A stretch of 59,724 bases of DNA from an uncultured Lachnospiraceae bacterium (GTDB lineage Bacteria; Bacillota; Clostridia; Lachnospirales; Lachnospiraceae), in assembly GCA_934364805.1 (NCBI GenBank), contig CAKRMH010000018.1, positions 1 to 59,724 of the forward strand. The letters run 5' to 3'. This document shows, piece by piece, positions 49,428 through 58,483 of the stretch. The notes under the pieces were generated by a model. The model ran no database searches. It was given only the letters and a program-made list of their open reading frames with translations, and was not told the DNA's origin. Each line of letters opens with the position of its first letter. The first letter of the stretch is position 1. A program made the translations under genes and the position numbers.

Positions 49428-50705
49428 ATGAAGCTTAACAAAAAGGTGATTGAGAGCATTGTTGTCCTTTGTTCACTTTGCGTTATGACAATCACAGCGG
49501 TAACTGACGGAGGAATCGTTGAGGCGCAGACAACTGTGGCAGACGAAAGCACCAAAGTAGGAAACACTGGTTTTGAGCTGAAAGGCATAGCTGGCGTAAC
49601 TGCAGTTTTAACAAACTACCAGTTAATGACAGCAGAGAGATTAGATGACATCGTTGATATCCAGAAGACAGATGTCGATGTGGTGACTGCGGCAAATGAC
49701 GCAGAAACCGAATCTGCAGCGGATCCGGATGTACAGACAGAAGGAACGGCAGAGCCACAACTGACTCCGGAGGAGCAGGAATGGCAGAATTATCTGATGG
49801 CGAATATCGAGGACAGCAGCCTGAATGTCCGAGAGGATGCAAATTCAGATGCACAGATCGTTGGTAAACTTTACAAGGGAGACCGGGCTACGATCGTAGA
49901 AGCGGGACCTGAATGGACCAAGATCACATCAGGCAATCTTACCGGATATGTAAACAATGCTTACTGTGTAATGGGAACAGATGCTTTGAATTATGCAAAA
50001 GCACATTGTGAGACAGTTGCAAGAGCATTGACCGGAGGACTTAGAGTACGAAAGGATCAGAACACAGAAGCAGAGATCGTTACGACGATGGCGGAAGGAG
50101 ATCTGATCTCCGTAGATACTTCAGCAGAAGTACAGGATGGATGGGTAGCAGTCAGATATGATTCCCTGACCTGTTACGTAAGTGCTGAATATGTTGAGAC
50201 ATCAATGAACGTAGGAACAGGAGTCACACTGGAGGAAGAAGAAGCTGCGAGAAAAGAAGCAGCAGAGAAGGCAGCCGCTGAAGCAGCTAAGAAAGAAGCG
50301 GAAGCAGCGCAGAAGAGCAGTTCTGCAAGTGCCGCAGAGACACAGCAGGGATCTGCAGTTGCAGCGTCGGTCGATGACGCAACACTCCTTGCAGCGATCA
50401 TCCAGTGCGAAGCTGGCGGAGAATCTTATGAATGCCAGTTAGCAGTAGGAGCAGTCGTTGTAAACCGTGTGAAGAGTGGTTCATTCCCATATAGCGTATA
50501 CGAAGTTGTTTATCAGAGAGGCCAGTTTACGCCGGCATCTTCCGGTAAACTGGCAAGAGTACTTGCAAGCGGACCAAGTTCCACAGCAATGCAGGCTGCA
50601 AACGCAGCATTGTCCGGACAGGACAATACCGGAGGTGCACATTATTTTAAAACAACCTCATCCGGTCACGCAGGACTTGCGATTGGATCTATGGTATTCT
50701 ATTAA
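49428..50705 (+). CDS. Exported SH3-domain cell wall hydrolase (SleB-like)
   Basis: Peptidoglycan lytic enzyme of 425 residues. A signal peptide (about 1-33) is followed by a variable region (about 35-115), two bacterial SH3 domains (about 122-180, SLNVREDANSDAQIVGKL, and about 200-263, LRVRKDQNTEAEIVTTM), an Ala/Lys/Glu-rich helical linker (about 270-315) and the Hydrolase_2 domain (about 320-425) with DATLLAAIIQCEAGGESYECQLAVGAVVVNRV and the catalytic Glu in QCEAGGE. It matches SleB/CwlJ-type cores used for spore cortex or wall turnover, though the SH3 pair suggests a vegetative wall role. Strong GGAGG ribosome binding site. Confidence 0.92.
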   Translation: MKLNKKVIESIVVLCSLCVMTITAVTDGGIVEAQTTVADESTKVGNTGFELKGIAGVTAVLTNYQLMTAERLDDIVDIQKTDVDVVTAANDAETESAADPDVQTEGTAEPQLTPEEQEWQNYLMANIEDSSLNVREDANSDAQIVGKLYKGDRATIVEAGPEWTKITSGNLTGYVNNAYCVMGTDALNYAKAHCETVARALTGGLRVRKDQNTEAEIVTTMAEGDLISVDTSAEVQDGWVAVRYDSLTCYVSAEYVETSMNVGTGVTLEEEEAARKEAAEKAAAEAAKKEAEAAQKSSSASAAETQQGSAVAASVDDATLLAAIIQCEAGGESYECQLAVGAVVVNRVKSGSFPYSVYEVVYQRGQFTPASSGKLARVLASGPSSTAMQAANAALSGQDNTGGAHYFKTTSSGHAGLAIGSMVFY

Positions 50706-50723
50706 TTTTATATAACCAGTGAT

Positions 50724-50764
50724 GAGCCGGAACCATGACATGAGGTCAGGGACCGGCTCTTTTT
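50724..50764 (+). terminator. Rho-independent terminator after the SleB-like gene
   Basis: Outer stem GAGCCGG/CCGGCTC with an inner TGAC/GTCA, followed by TTTTT. Confidence 0.88.
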
Positions 50765-50767
50765 CTA

Positions 50768-50796
50768 TTGTATTCCAATTTCAAATGCGGTAAAAT
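50768..50796 (+). promoter_or_regulatory. Possible sigma-A promoter of argF
   Basis: TTGTAT (50768-50773), 17 bp, TAAAAT (50791-50796). Both boxes deviate from consensus. No ArgR box is recognised. Confidence 0.5.
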
Positions 50797-50827
50797 AACA
50801 TCATTGTAGAAACAGGAGGAAAGAGCT

Positions 50828-51820
50828 ATGACATTAAAAGGACGGAACTTTTTGAAACTTATGGATTACACTCCAGAGGAGATCACTTATCTGATTGATC
50901 TTGCTGCAGAGTTGAAGCAGAAAAAACATCAGGGCGTGATGCATGACAGCCTGATCGGCAAAAACATCGCACTGATTTTTGAGAAGACAAGTACCCGTAC
51001 CAGATGCTCTTTCGAAGTGGCTGCACATGACCTCGGTATGCATGTAACCTATCTGGATCCAAGTGGTTCCCAGATCGGCAAAAAGGAAAGCATTGCGGAC
51101 ACGGCAAGAGTGCTTGGCCGTATGTTTGATGGAATCGAATACCGTGGTTATGGACAGGACATTGTAGAAGAACTTGCCAAATATGCAGGAGTTCCAGTAT
51201 GGAACGGACTGACCAATGAATTCCATCCGACACAGATGTTGGCAGATATGCTGACCGTTCGTGAGAAATTCGGACATCTGAAGGGAATCAAGTTTGTATA
51301 CATGGGGGATGCGCGTTATAATATGGGCAATTCTCTCATGGTAACCTGTGCAAAGCTTGGCATGGATTTTGTGGCATGCACCAATAAGAAATACTTCCCG
51401 GCAGAAGACCTTGTTGCATACTGCAAAAAGACAGCAGCAGAGACCGGAGCATCCATTACACTGACGGAAAACGTAGCGGAAGCAACAAAGGATGCAGATG
51501 TCATTTACACAGATGTGTGGGTATCCATGGGCGAACCAGAGGAAGTATGGGCAGAGCGAATCAAAGATCTTTTACCATATCAGGTCAATGCAAAAGCATT
51601 TGAAAATGCCAAAGATACCGCAATTTTCATGCATTGTCTTCCGGCCTTCCATGATTTAAAGACCGGAGTTGGACGTCAGATCCATGAGAAATTCGGTCTG
51701 AGTGAGATGGAAGTAACCGATGAGGTATTTGAAGGACCTCGTTCTGTTGTGTTTGATGAGGCAGAGAACCGTATGCATACGATCAAAGCCGTAATGAAAG
51801 CTACACTTTCTGACGAATAG
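50828..51820 (+). CDS. argF: Ornithine carbamoyltransferase
   Basis: Makes citrulline from ornithine and carbamoyl phosphate (or runs in reverse in the arginine deiminase pathway). The 330-residue protein has the carbamoyl-phosphate motif FEKTSTRTRCSFEVAAHDLG, the HPTQMLADMLT region, and the ornithine-loop HCLPAFHDLKTGVG. The motif and HCLP rule out aspartate carbamoyltransferase. No arc or arg neighbours are present, so anabolic (argF) versus catabolic (arcB) use is undecided. It leads a run of housekeeping genes and has an AGGAGG ribosome binding site; birA starts 8 bp after it. Confidence 0.95.
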   Translation: MTLKGRNFLKLMDYTPEEITYLIDLAAELKQKKHQGVMHDSLIGKNIALIFEKTSTRTRCSFEVAAHDLGMHVTYLDPSGSQIGKKESIADTARVLGRMFDGIEYRGYGQDIVEELAKYAGVPVWNGLTNEFHPTQMLADMLTVREKFGHLKGIKFVYMGDARYNMGNSLMVTCAKLGMDFVACTNKKYFPAEDLVAYCKKTAAETGASITLTENVAEATKDADVIYTDVWVSMGEPEEVWAERIKDLLPYQVNAKAFENAKDTAIFMHCLPAFHDLKTGVGRQIHEKFGLSEMEVTDEVFEGPRSVVFDEAENRMHTIKAVMKATLSDE

Positions 51821-51828
51821 GGAGAATT

Positions 51829-52806
51829 ATGAAATCAGAGATTCTTGAGGCCCTGAGGGAAACCGATGGGTATGTTTCCGGACAGGACCTGTGTAATAAA
51901 TTCGGAGTATCCAGAACCGCAGTCTGGAAAGCAATCAAACAGTTAAAAGAAGCCGGATATGAGATCGAGGCAGTGCCGAATAAAGGATATCACATCGTAT
52001 CTGCGCCGGATCTAATGAACAAAGTAGAACTGGAAAGCATCCGTAATACAACATGGGCAGGACAGGAGATCTACTATTATGATGTGACCGATTCCACGAA
52101 CATAAGAGCCAAAGAACTCGCAGAGGAAGGACATCCAAGCGGCACACTTGTCGTTGCAGATCGTCAGGAAGCCGGACGCGGACGAAGAGGCAGAAGCTGG
52201 GATTCACCGTCTGGAACTGGGATTTTTATGACACTTCTGTTGAAGCCGGAGATGAACCCGAATCATGCATCCATGCTTACACTTGTAGCGGCGATGGCGG
52301 TTGCAAGAGCAATCTCCAAATGTGCCGGCACGGAAGCACTTATTAAATGGCCGAATGACATTGTCATCGGAGGCAAAAAAATCTGTGGAATACTGACAGA
52401 AATGAGTGCGCAGTTCGATTTTATCAATCATATCGTGATCGGAATTGGAATCAACGTACATAATGAGCATTTTCCAGAGGAGATTGCTGAGACCGCAGGC
52501 TCCATATTTTTACAGACCGGAAAACGGATCCGCAGAGCGGAACTGATCGAGCAGATACTGGAACAGTTTGAGCATTATTATGCAATTTTCATGGAAACCG
52601 AGGATCTGAGCGGACTGGTAAAGGAATATAACTCCATACTTGTCAACATGAACAAAAGCGTAAGAGTCTTAGACCCGAAGGAACCCTTCGAGGGAAAAGC
52701 AATGGGGATCACAAAGAAAGGCGAACTGATCGTGGATACCTGGGAATCCCGCAAAATGGTATCCAGCGGAGAAGTATCGGTAAGAGGATTATATGGCTAT
52801 GTCTAA
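51829..52806 (+). CDS. birA: Bifunctional biotin-protein ligase / biotin repressor
   Basis: Activates biotin with ATP and attaches it to carboxylases; with its N-terminal HTH it can repress biotin genes. The 325-residue protein has the winged HTH (about 1-65: GYVSGQDLCNKFGVSRTAVWKAIKQL), the ligase core with biotinyl-AMP loop GRGRRGRSW, FMTLLLKP and KWPNDIVIGGKKICGILTE, and a C-terminal SH3-like domain (about 275-325). The operator-binding domain makes it the repressor-type (class II) BirA. It shares a transcript with argF and overlaps the next gene by 14 bp. Confidence 0.95.
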   Translation: MKSEILEALRETDGYVSGQDLCNKFGVSRTAVWKAIKQLKEAGYEIEAVPNKGYHIVSAPDLMNKVELESIRNTTWAGQEIYYYDVTDSTNIRAKELAEEGHPSGTLVVADRQEAGRGRRGRSWDSPSGTGIFMTLLLKPEMNPNHASMLTLVAAMAVARAISKCAGTEALIKWPNDIVIGGKKICGILTEMSAQFDFINHIVIGIGINVHNEHFPEEIAETAGSIFLQTGKRIRRAELIEQILEQFEHYYAIFMETEDLSGLVKEYNSILVNMNKSVRVLDPKEPFEGKAMGITKKGELIVDTWESRKMVSSGEVSVRGLYGYV

Positions 52807-53140
52807 TGAGAAAATCGTGCTCTGCGGAGCCAGTGCATACAATAAAAAATACTATCTCAATGAGAATTTTACCGGTTTACCGGATACGATCAAGGATGAA
52901 CTCCGCATTATGTGTGTACTTTTTACCGAAGATGTCGGAGGAATCCTGCAGCTGGTATTCAATGAGGACGGGGAACTGGAATTTTGTACCTCCTGCGATG
53001 AAAATGACCTTCTGTATGATGAGATCGGAAGCGTTTTAAAGATCAAGCAGTATCAGAACACAAAACGTGACCTTCTGGAATCCGTGGAAACATATTACCG
53101 GATCATGTTTCTTGGAGAAGGTTTTGACGAGGAGGAGTAA
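52793..53140 (+). CDS. DUF6145-like protein
   Basis: A 115-residue acidic cytosolic protein beginning MSNEKIVLCGASAYNKKYYLN. It resembles DUF6145 proteins of clostridia, which recur beside birA and coaX; this assignment is from memory. The sequence has a conserved-looking CTSCDENDLLYDEIGS segment with a Cys-x2-Cys pair, and a helical C-terminus (KRDLLESVETYYRIMFLGEGF). No enzymatic motif is evident. It overlaps birA and ends 2 bp before coaX, so it is co-expressed with both. ATG 52793 is five bases from GAGG; ATG 52799 is possible. Confidence 0.75.
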   Translation: MAMSNEKIVLCGASAYNKKYYLNENFTGLPDTIKDELRIMCVLFTEDVGGILQLVFNEDGELEFCTSCDENDLLYDEIGSVLKIKQYQNTKRDLLESVETYYRIMFLGEGFDEEE

Positions 53141-53142
53141 AA

Positions 53143-53928
53143 ATGGTATTAACGATAGATGTAGGAAATACAAATATAACAGTAGGTGTATTTGACCAGG
53201 AAAAAGACCAGATGGCGGCAAGCTTCCGCATTACGACGAAAATGCCGAGAACATCGGATGAATATGCAATGATCCTTACAACATTGATCCAGAACAACAA
53301 CATTGAACCGGATTCGATCAATGATGCGATCATCTGCTCCGTCGTGCCAAATATCATGCATTCTTTAGAGGGTGCAATGATCAAATATTTTGACATCAAA
53401 CCAATCATCGTAGAATCCGGAATCAAGACCGGAATCCGTATCGTAACACAAAATCCACAGCAGATCGGTGCGGACCGGATCGTGGACGCAGTTGCGGCAT
53501 ATGAGATCTACGGCGGACCAGTCATCGTTATTGACTACGGCACAGCAACAACCTACGATCTTGTAGATGCAAACGGCTCATTTTTATACGGAGTTACAGC
53601 ACCTGGAATCCGCATTTCCGCAAAAGCACTGTGGCAGGACGCAGCCAAGCTTCCAGAGATCGAGATCAAAAAACCGCAGAGCATCCTTGCAAAAGAGACG
53701 ATCAGCAGTATGCAGGCAGGACTGATGTATGGACAGATTGGTCAGACCGAGTATATCATCCGCAAAATGCAGGAAGAAGCACAGCTTGGCAAGATCAAAG
53801 TCGTAGCAACCGGCGGACTTGGCCGTATCATCGCAAACGAGACAGAAAGCATCGACATCTACGATTCCAACCTGACACTGCAGGGGATTTACCGCGTGTA
53901 TAAGAAACAGAACCGCAAGACAAAATAA
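53143..53928 (+). CDS. coaX: Type III pantothenate kinase
   Basis: Catalyses the first step of coenzyme A synthesis, phosphorylating pantothenate. The 261-residue protein belongs to the ASKHA fold: phosphate loop LTIDVGNTNITVGVF at the N-terminus, IGADRIVDAVAAYE with the catalytic Asp, VIDYGTATTYDLVD and the C-terminal VVATGGLGRIIA. CoaX enzymes need a monovalent cation and are not inhibited by CoA. It follows the DUF6145-like gene with AGGAGG located at the end of that gene, and dusB starts 28 bp later. Confidence 0.96.
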   Translation: MVLTIDVGNTNITVGVFDQEKDQMAASFRITTKMPRTSDEYAMILTTLIQNNNIEPDSINDAIICSVVPNIMHSLEGAMIKYFDIKPIIVESGIKTGIRIVTQNPQQIGADRIVDAVAAYEIYGGPVIVIDYGTATTYDLVDANGSFLYGVTAPGIRISAKALWQDAAKLPEIEIKKPQSILAKETISSMQAGLMYGQIGQTEYIIRKMQEEAQLGKIKVVATGGLGRIIANETESIDIYDSNLTLQGIYRVYKKQNRKTK

Positions 53929-53955
53929 ACAACAACAGAATGCAGCCAAAACAAA

Positions 53956-54927
53956 ATGGAACAAAATAAGATCACGCCGCTTCAGATCGGCAACGTAACC
54001 TTAGAAAATAACTTAATATTGGCTCCTATGGCAGGTGTGACGGACCTGCCATTTCGCTTACTATGCAAGGAAAAAGGCGCAGGACTTCTCTGTATGGAGA
54101 TGGTCTCTGCCAAAGCAATCCTGTATAAAAACAAGAATACACAGGCGCTTTTAGAGATCGATCCGCGGGAAAATCCCGTATCTTTGCAGCTGTTTGGCTC
54201 AGACCCGGATATCATCTCGCAGATTGCCCATGAGATCGAGGAACGCCCGTTTGACATCCTAGACATCAACATGGGTTGTCCGGTGCCAAAAATCGTCAAC
54301 AACGGAGAGGGCTCCGCACTTATGAAAAATCCTGTTCTTGCGGGAAAAATCATAGAAAAAACCGTCAAAGCGATCCAGAAACCGGTCACCGTCAAGATCC
54401 GCAAAGGATTTGACGATGAGCATGTCAATGCAGTAGAGATGGCAAGGGTCGCACAGGAATCCGGTGCAGCAGCAGTTGCCGTACACGGAAGGACCAGAGA
54501 GCAGTATTATTCTGGAAAAGCAGACTGGGACATCATCCGTCAGGTAAAAGAAGAAGTATCCATACCGGTGATCGGAAATGGAGACCTGCTTACCGCAGAG
54601 GACGTCATCGCAATGAAAGAGCAGACCGGCTGCGATGGTTTTATGATCGGCCGCGGCGCACAGGGCAATCCATGGATTTTTGAACAGATCCTTCATTACT
54701 TCAGGACAGGCGAAAAACTCCCGAAACCATCGGCGGAAGAAGTGACAGACATGATTCTGCGCCATGCAAAAATGATGCTCGAATTCAAAGGAGAATACAC
54801 CGGGATCCGCGAAATCCGCAAACATGCGGCATGGTATACGGCAGGATATCCAAATTCAGCAAAACTTCGTGTAGCGATCAATGCAGTAGAGAGCTATGAA
54901 GAACTGGAAAGATTGTTAAAAAAATAA
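53956..54927 (+). CDS. dusB: tRNA-dihydrouridine synthase
   Basis: FMN enzyme that reduces uridines in the tRNA D loop. The 323-residue TIM-barrel protein begins with LILAPMAGVTDLPFRLLCKEKGAGL, has the catalytic cysteine in DINMGCPVPKIVNNGEGSALMKNP, the phosphate/FMN motifs VKIRKGF and GDLLTAEDV, and MIGRGAQGNPWIF. The C-terminal helical tRNA-binding domain (about 240-320) contains REIRKHAAWYTAGYPN. The type is DusB-like as in other Firmicutes. The ribosome binding site is weak, so expression may depend on coupling with coaX. Confidence 0.95.
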   Translation: MEQNKITPLQIGNVTLENNLILAPMAGVTDLPFRLLCKEKGAGLLCMEMVSAKAILYKNKNTQALLEIDPRENPVSLQLFGSDPDIISQIAHEIEERPFDILDINMGCPVPKIVNNGEGSALMKNPVLAGKIIEKTVKAIQKPVTVKIRKGFDDEHVNAVEMARVAQESGAAAVAVHGRTREQYYSGKADWDIIRQVKEEVSIPVIGNGDLLTAEDVIAMKEQTGCDGFMIGRGAQGNPWIFEQILHYFRTGEKLPKPSAEEVTDMILRHAKMMLEFKGEYTGIREIRKHAAWYTAGYPNSAKLRVAINAVESYEELERLLKK

Positions 54928-54958
54928 CAGGCAGTATATCGGGAAAGTACCGCAAGCC

Positions 54959-54987
54959 TTGACAGTTCCGGGGCTTTCAGATATAAT
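54959..54987 (+). promoter_or_regulatory. Consensus sigma-A promoter of greA-lysS
   Basis: TTGACA (54959-54964), 17 bp, TATAAT (54982-54987): a full 12 of 12 match to the vegetative consensus, about 75 bp upstream of the greA start. Confidence 0.93.
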
Positions 54988-55063
54988 ACATTGGTTAAAT
55001 TAGGCGAATTACCCCATTCTGGAGTATCGAATGCGGGAATTAATAAAAAAGAAGGGTAAAAGA

Positions 55064-55549
55064 ATGGACAAAAAAAACATTTTGACCTACGAAGGTCTTA
55101 GAAAACTTGAAGATGAGTTGGAAGACTTAAAAGTTGTAAAACGTAAAGAGATCTCTCAGAAGATCAAAGAAGCCCGTGAGCAGGGAGACTTATCAGAGAA
55201 CGCAGAGTATGATGCAGCAAAAGATGAGCAGCGCGATATCGAAGCCCGTATCGAGCAGATCGAGAAAATCTTAAAAAATGCAGAAGTCGTTGTAGAGGAA
55301 GAAGTGAACCTCGATGCGATCAGCATTGGATGTAAAGTACGTATCTTAGACTGCGAATTTGACGAAGAATTAGAGTACAAAATCGTAGGATCTACAGAGG
55401 CAAACAGCTTAAAAGGCAAGATTTCAAATGAGTCTCCAGTAGGAAAAGCATTACTTGGAAAGAAAGTAGGAGACGTAGTAACAGTTGAGACACAGGCTGG
55501 AGACTTAGAGTACAAAGTACTTGAGATCCAGCGTTCAAATGTAGAATAA
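55064..55549 (+). CDS. greA: Transcription elongation factor GreA
   Basis: Rescues backtracked RNA polymerase by stimulating transcript cleavage. The 161-residue protein has the N-terminal coiled coil (about 5-75) with the catalytic acidic tip in GDLSENAEYDAAKDEQ, and a C-terminal FKBP-like domain (about 85-161: CKVRILDCEFDEELEYKIVGS, SPVGKALLGKKVGD). The frame extends to 55031, but ATG 55064 has GAAGGG upstream and gives the standard N-terminus. It is driven by the consensus promoter 54959 and followed 46 bp later by lysS. Confidence 0.96.
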   Translation: MDKKNILTYEGLRKLEDELEDLKVVKRKEISQKIKEAREQGDLSENAEYDAAKDEQRDIEARIEQIEKILKNAEVVVEEEVNLDAISIGCKVRILDCEFDEELEYKIVGSTEANSLKGKISNESPVGKALLGKKVGDVVTVETQAGDLEYKVLEIQRSNVE

Positions 55550-55595
55550 TACGGCCGGCGCAAAACAGCGTCCCGCTGTAAGAACGGAGGAAACA

Positions 55596-57572
55596 ATGGC
55601 AGAGCAGAAAAATGGACAGAACAATGCACAGCAGGATGTAAACCAGCTGTTAAAGGTTCGTCGTGAAAAATTACAGGAATTACAGGAGAATGGAAAAGAC
55701 CCATTCCAGATCACAAAATATGATGTGACCGTACACAGTGCTGATATCAAAGATAACTTTGAGGAAATGGACGGAAAAGAAGTATCAGTTGCAGGTCGTA
55801 TGATGTTCAAACGTGTCATGGGTAAAGCATCCTTCTGCAATATCCAGGATTTAAAGGGCAGCATTCAGGCCTATGTTGCAAGAGACAACATCGGAGAGGA
55901 TTCCTACAAGGATTTCAAAAAATACGATGTTGGTGATATCTTAGGAATCAAAGGAACTGTTTTCAAGACCAAAACAGGTGAGATCTCCATCCATGCAACA
56001 GAGGTAACTCTTTTATCCAAGAGCTTACAGATTCTTCCGGAAAAATATCATGGTCTTACAGACACAGACACCAGATATCGTCAGAGATATGTGGATCTGA
56101 TCATGAACTCTGATGTAAAGGATACTTTCGTAAAACGCTCCCAGATCATCAGTGCAATCCGCCGTTACCTTGACGGACAGCACTTCATGGAAGTTGAGAC
56201 ACCAATGCTTGTTGCCAATGCAGGTGGTGCAGCAGCAAGACCATTTGAGACACACTTTAACGCACTTGACGAGGACGTAAAATTACGTATTTCCCTTGAG
56301 CTTTACTTAAAGAGACTGATCGTCGGCGGATTAGAGCGTGTCTATGAGATCGGACGTGTATTCCGTAATGAAGGAACCGATACAAGACATAACCCGGAAT
56401 TCACACTGATGGAGTTATATCAGGCATATACCGATTACTATGGAATGATGGATCTTACAGAGAACATGTTCCGTTATGTTGCCCAGGAAGTATGTGGAAC
56501 AACACTGATCCCATACGCAGAAGAAATGATCGACCTCGGCAAGCCATTCGAACGAATCACCATGCTTGACGCAGTGAAAAAATATGCAGGTGTTGATTTT
56601 AATGAGATCCACTCTACAGAAGAAGCGAAAAAAGTCGCTGACGAACATCATGTAGAGTACGAAGAGAGACACGAAAAAGGCGATATCTTAAACCTGTTCT
56701 TCGAGGAATTCGTAGAAGAGAAGCTGATCCAGCCTACTTTCGTAATGGATCACCCGGTAGAGATCTCTCCACTTACCAAGAGAAAACCGGAAAATCCGGA
56801 TTATGTAGAGCGTTTTGAGTTATTCATCTATGGACGTGAAATGTGTAACGCATACTCAGAGTTAAATGATCCAATCGATCAGAGAACACGTTTTGCTGCT
56901 CAGGAAGCTGCATTTGCTGCAGGAGATGAGGAAGCAAACCACACCGATGAAGACTTCTTAAATGCACTTGATATTGGAATGCCGCCAACAGGTGGAATCG
57001 GATACGGAATTGACCGTCTGGTTATGTTACTGACAAACTCACCGGCAATCCGCGATGTATTACTGTTCCCAACGATGAAGTCGCTCGACTCCGAGAAAAA
57101 AGCTGCCAAGGCTGCAAAAACAGTTTCAAATGATGAGACAGTCAGTGCAGCATCTGACAACAACGGATTCTTTACACCAAACGAGAAGATTGACTTCTCC
57201 AATGTAAAAATCGAGCCATTGTTTGAAGAATCAGTTGATTTTGATACATTCAGCAAATCTGATTTCCGTGCAGTAAAGGTAAAAGAATGTGTTGCAGTAC
57301 CAAAATCAAAGAAACTGTTACAGTTCACACTTGACGATGGAACAGGTACAGACCGCACAATCCTTAGCGGGATCCACGCTTACTATGAGCCGGAAGAGTT
57401 AGTTGGCAAAACACTGATCGCCATCACAAACCTTCCACCTAGAGCAATGATGGGAATTGAATCCTGTGGTATGTTACTTTCAGCAGTAAATAATCTTAAA
57501 GATTCAGAGGATGAAGAACTTCATCTTCTTATGGTTGATAACCATATTCCAGCAGGAGCAAAATTATATTAG
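55596..57572 (+). CDS. lysS: Lysyl-tRNA synthetase with C-terminal Trbp111-like tRNA-binding domain
   Basis: Class II synthetase charging tRNA-Lys. The 658 residues exceed the usual 490-500. The N-terminal OB anticodon domain (about 60-170) and class II motifs are normal: IRRYLDGQHFMEVETPML (motif 1), FRNEGTDTRHNPEFTLMEL (motif 2), GIGYGIDRLVML (motif 3). After an Ala/Lys/Ser linker (about 500-525) there is an added EMAP/Trbp111-like OB domain (about 540-658: FSKSDFRAVKVKECVAVPKSKKLLQFTLDDG, then ILSGIHAYYEPEELVGK and MMGIESCGMLLSA), as at the end of many MetRS. This should raise tRNA affinity. Ribosome binding site AACGGAGG. Confidence 0.96.
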   Translation: MAEQKNGQNNAQQDVNQLLKVRREKLQELQENGKDPFQITKYDVTVHSADIKDNFEEMDGKEVSVAGRMMFKRVMGKASFCNIQDLKGSIQAYVARDNIGEDSYKDFKKYDVGDILGIKGTVFKTKTGEISIHATEVTLLSKSLQILPEKYHGLTDTDTRYRQRYVDLIMNSDVKDTFVKRSQIISAIRRYLDGQHFMEVETPMLVANAGGAAARPFETHFNALDEDVKLRISLELYLKRLIVGGLERVYEIGRVFRNEGTDTRHNPEFTLMELYQAYTDYYGMMDLTENMFRYVAQEVCGTTLIPYAEEMIDLGKPFERITMLDAVKKYAGVDFNEIHSTEEAKKVADEHHVEYEERHEKGDILNLFFEEFVEEKLIQPTFVMDHPVEISPLTKRKPENPDYVERFELFIYGREMCNAYSELNDPIDQRTRFAAQEAAFAAGDEEANHTDEDFLNALDIGMPPTGGIGYGIDRLVMLLTNSPAIRDVLLFPTMKSLDSEKKAAKAAKTVSNDETVSAASDNNGFFTPNEKIDFSNVKIEPLFEESVDFDTFSKSDFRAVKVKECVAVPKSKKLLQFTLDDGTGTDRTILSGIHAYYEPEELVGKTLIAITNLPPRAMMGIESCGMLLSAVNNLKDSEDEELHLLMVDNHIPAGAKLY

Positions 57573-57592
57573 AATAAGAGAACACGCTAAAG

Positions 57593-57636
57593 AAATAGGA
57601 CTTCCCGATATAAAAGTGAGGAAGTCCTATTTTCTA
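57593..57636. terminator. Terminator after lysS
   Basis: Perfect 13-bp stem AAATAGGACTTCC/GGAAGTCCTATTT with a T-rich end; it also lies just beyond the end of the convergent HsdS remnant. Confidence 0.9.
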
Positions 57637-58386
57637 TATACATTTCTTTGATGTATTTATTATTTTATCTTTCCAATCAATAACATTCTTAATTGATAAT
57701 TTTTCTTGTGCTTTTATGAATGCTGTAATATATGTGTAGTCGATGTTATCATTTGAATCCACAGGAAGACGTATTTCCATATTTTTTAATACATTTTCAT
57801 TAAACGAAGATTGTCCCCATGCAAAATTTTGAAATGCTTTTCTCATTACTGTTAGAAGATAGCAAGCAAGCTCTGGATTTAATTCACAGTCACGATATGA
57901 CATAACTTTGATTTTATCACCAGTAAAGTAAGGCTTTTCTTGACAAAATATAGTTGCTGTATCTTGTCCAAATGAAATTGTTTTTGCAGGATTAAGATAA
58001 CATTCATCTTGTGTTATGTATCCTCGAATACCATTGTTTAAACTGCTTCTTACAACGTATGGATATTTGCCACCGAATGTTATTGCGTTAGCGTTAAAAC
58101 GCTTTTTGGGACTTGATATATCAAATAGTCTTTCATTTCCTTCACCAAGTTTATATACTTTATATTTCACCTTATTATTTTGAAAGTGTTTTAGAGCGTT
58201 TTTCTCGGATGAATTTAATTCATAACTATCTAGTCCGCATATTGATAAGTAAGCGGAAAGTTCGCGTATACTTATTTCCATATAATCATAATCAATTGTT
58301 CCGTCATCTTTAACGGGTAACATTATAGATAATTCTGGAAGTTTATCAGTGGCGTTAGTAAGATATTCTTTAAATAGAATCTAGAG
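57634..58386 (-). pseudogene. Remnant of a type I restriction specificity subunit (HsdS)
   Basis: The C-terminal half of an S subunit. The readable protein is 229 residues from ATG 58323, and the same frame is open without a start to a stop at about 58387. Sequence upstream of the ATG (KEYLTNATDKLPELSIMLPV) continues the homology, showing that the 5' part was lost. Two copies of the domain-ending phrase are visible: IMLPVKDDGTIDYDYMEISI near the N-terminus and RLPVDSNDNIDYTYITAFIKAQ near the end, as expected for the conserved regions after each target-recognition domain; only the second recognition domain is complete. No hsdM or hsdR is in the window. Codon use is AT-rich compared with lysS, indicating acquired DNA. 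Confidence 0.82.
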
Positions 58387-58483
58387 CTTATTTATTGCAG
58401 TAACGAAAAATAAACGTACTGTGGTATAATGTGCCTATGTAAAAAAGAATGTGATTTGCAAATCGGAATTCGTGGAGGTAAAT

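Noticed and set aside
50724..50827. Possible riboswitch before argF
   Set aside because: The structure is explained by a terminator of the upstream gene and a weak promoter; no riboswitch core is recognised.
55550..55595. T-box leader before lysS
   Set aside because: The gap from greA is only 46 bases, too short for a T-box, and there is no T-box sequence.
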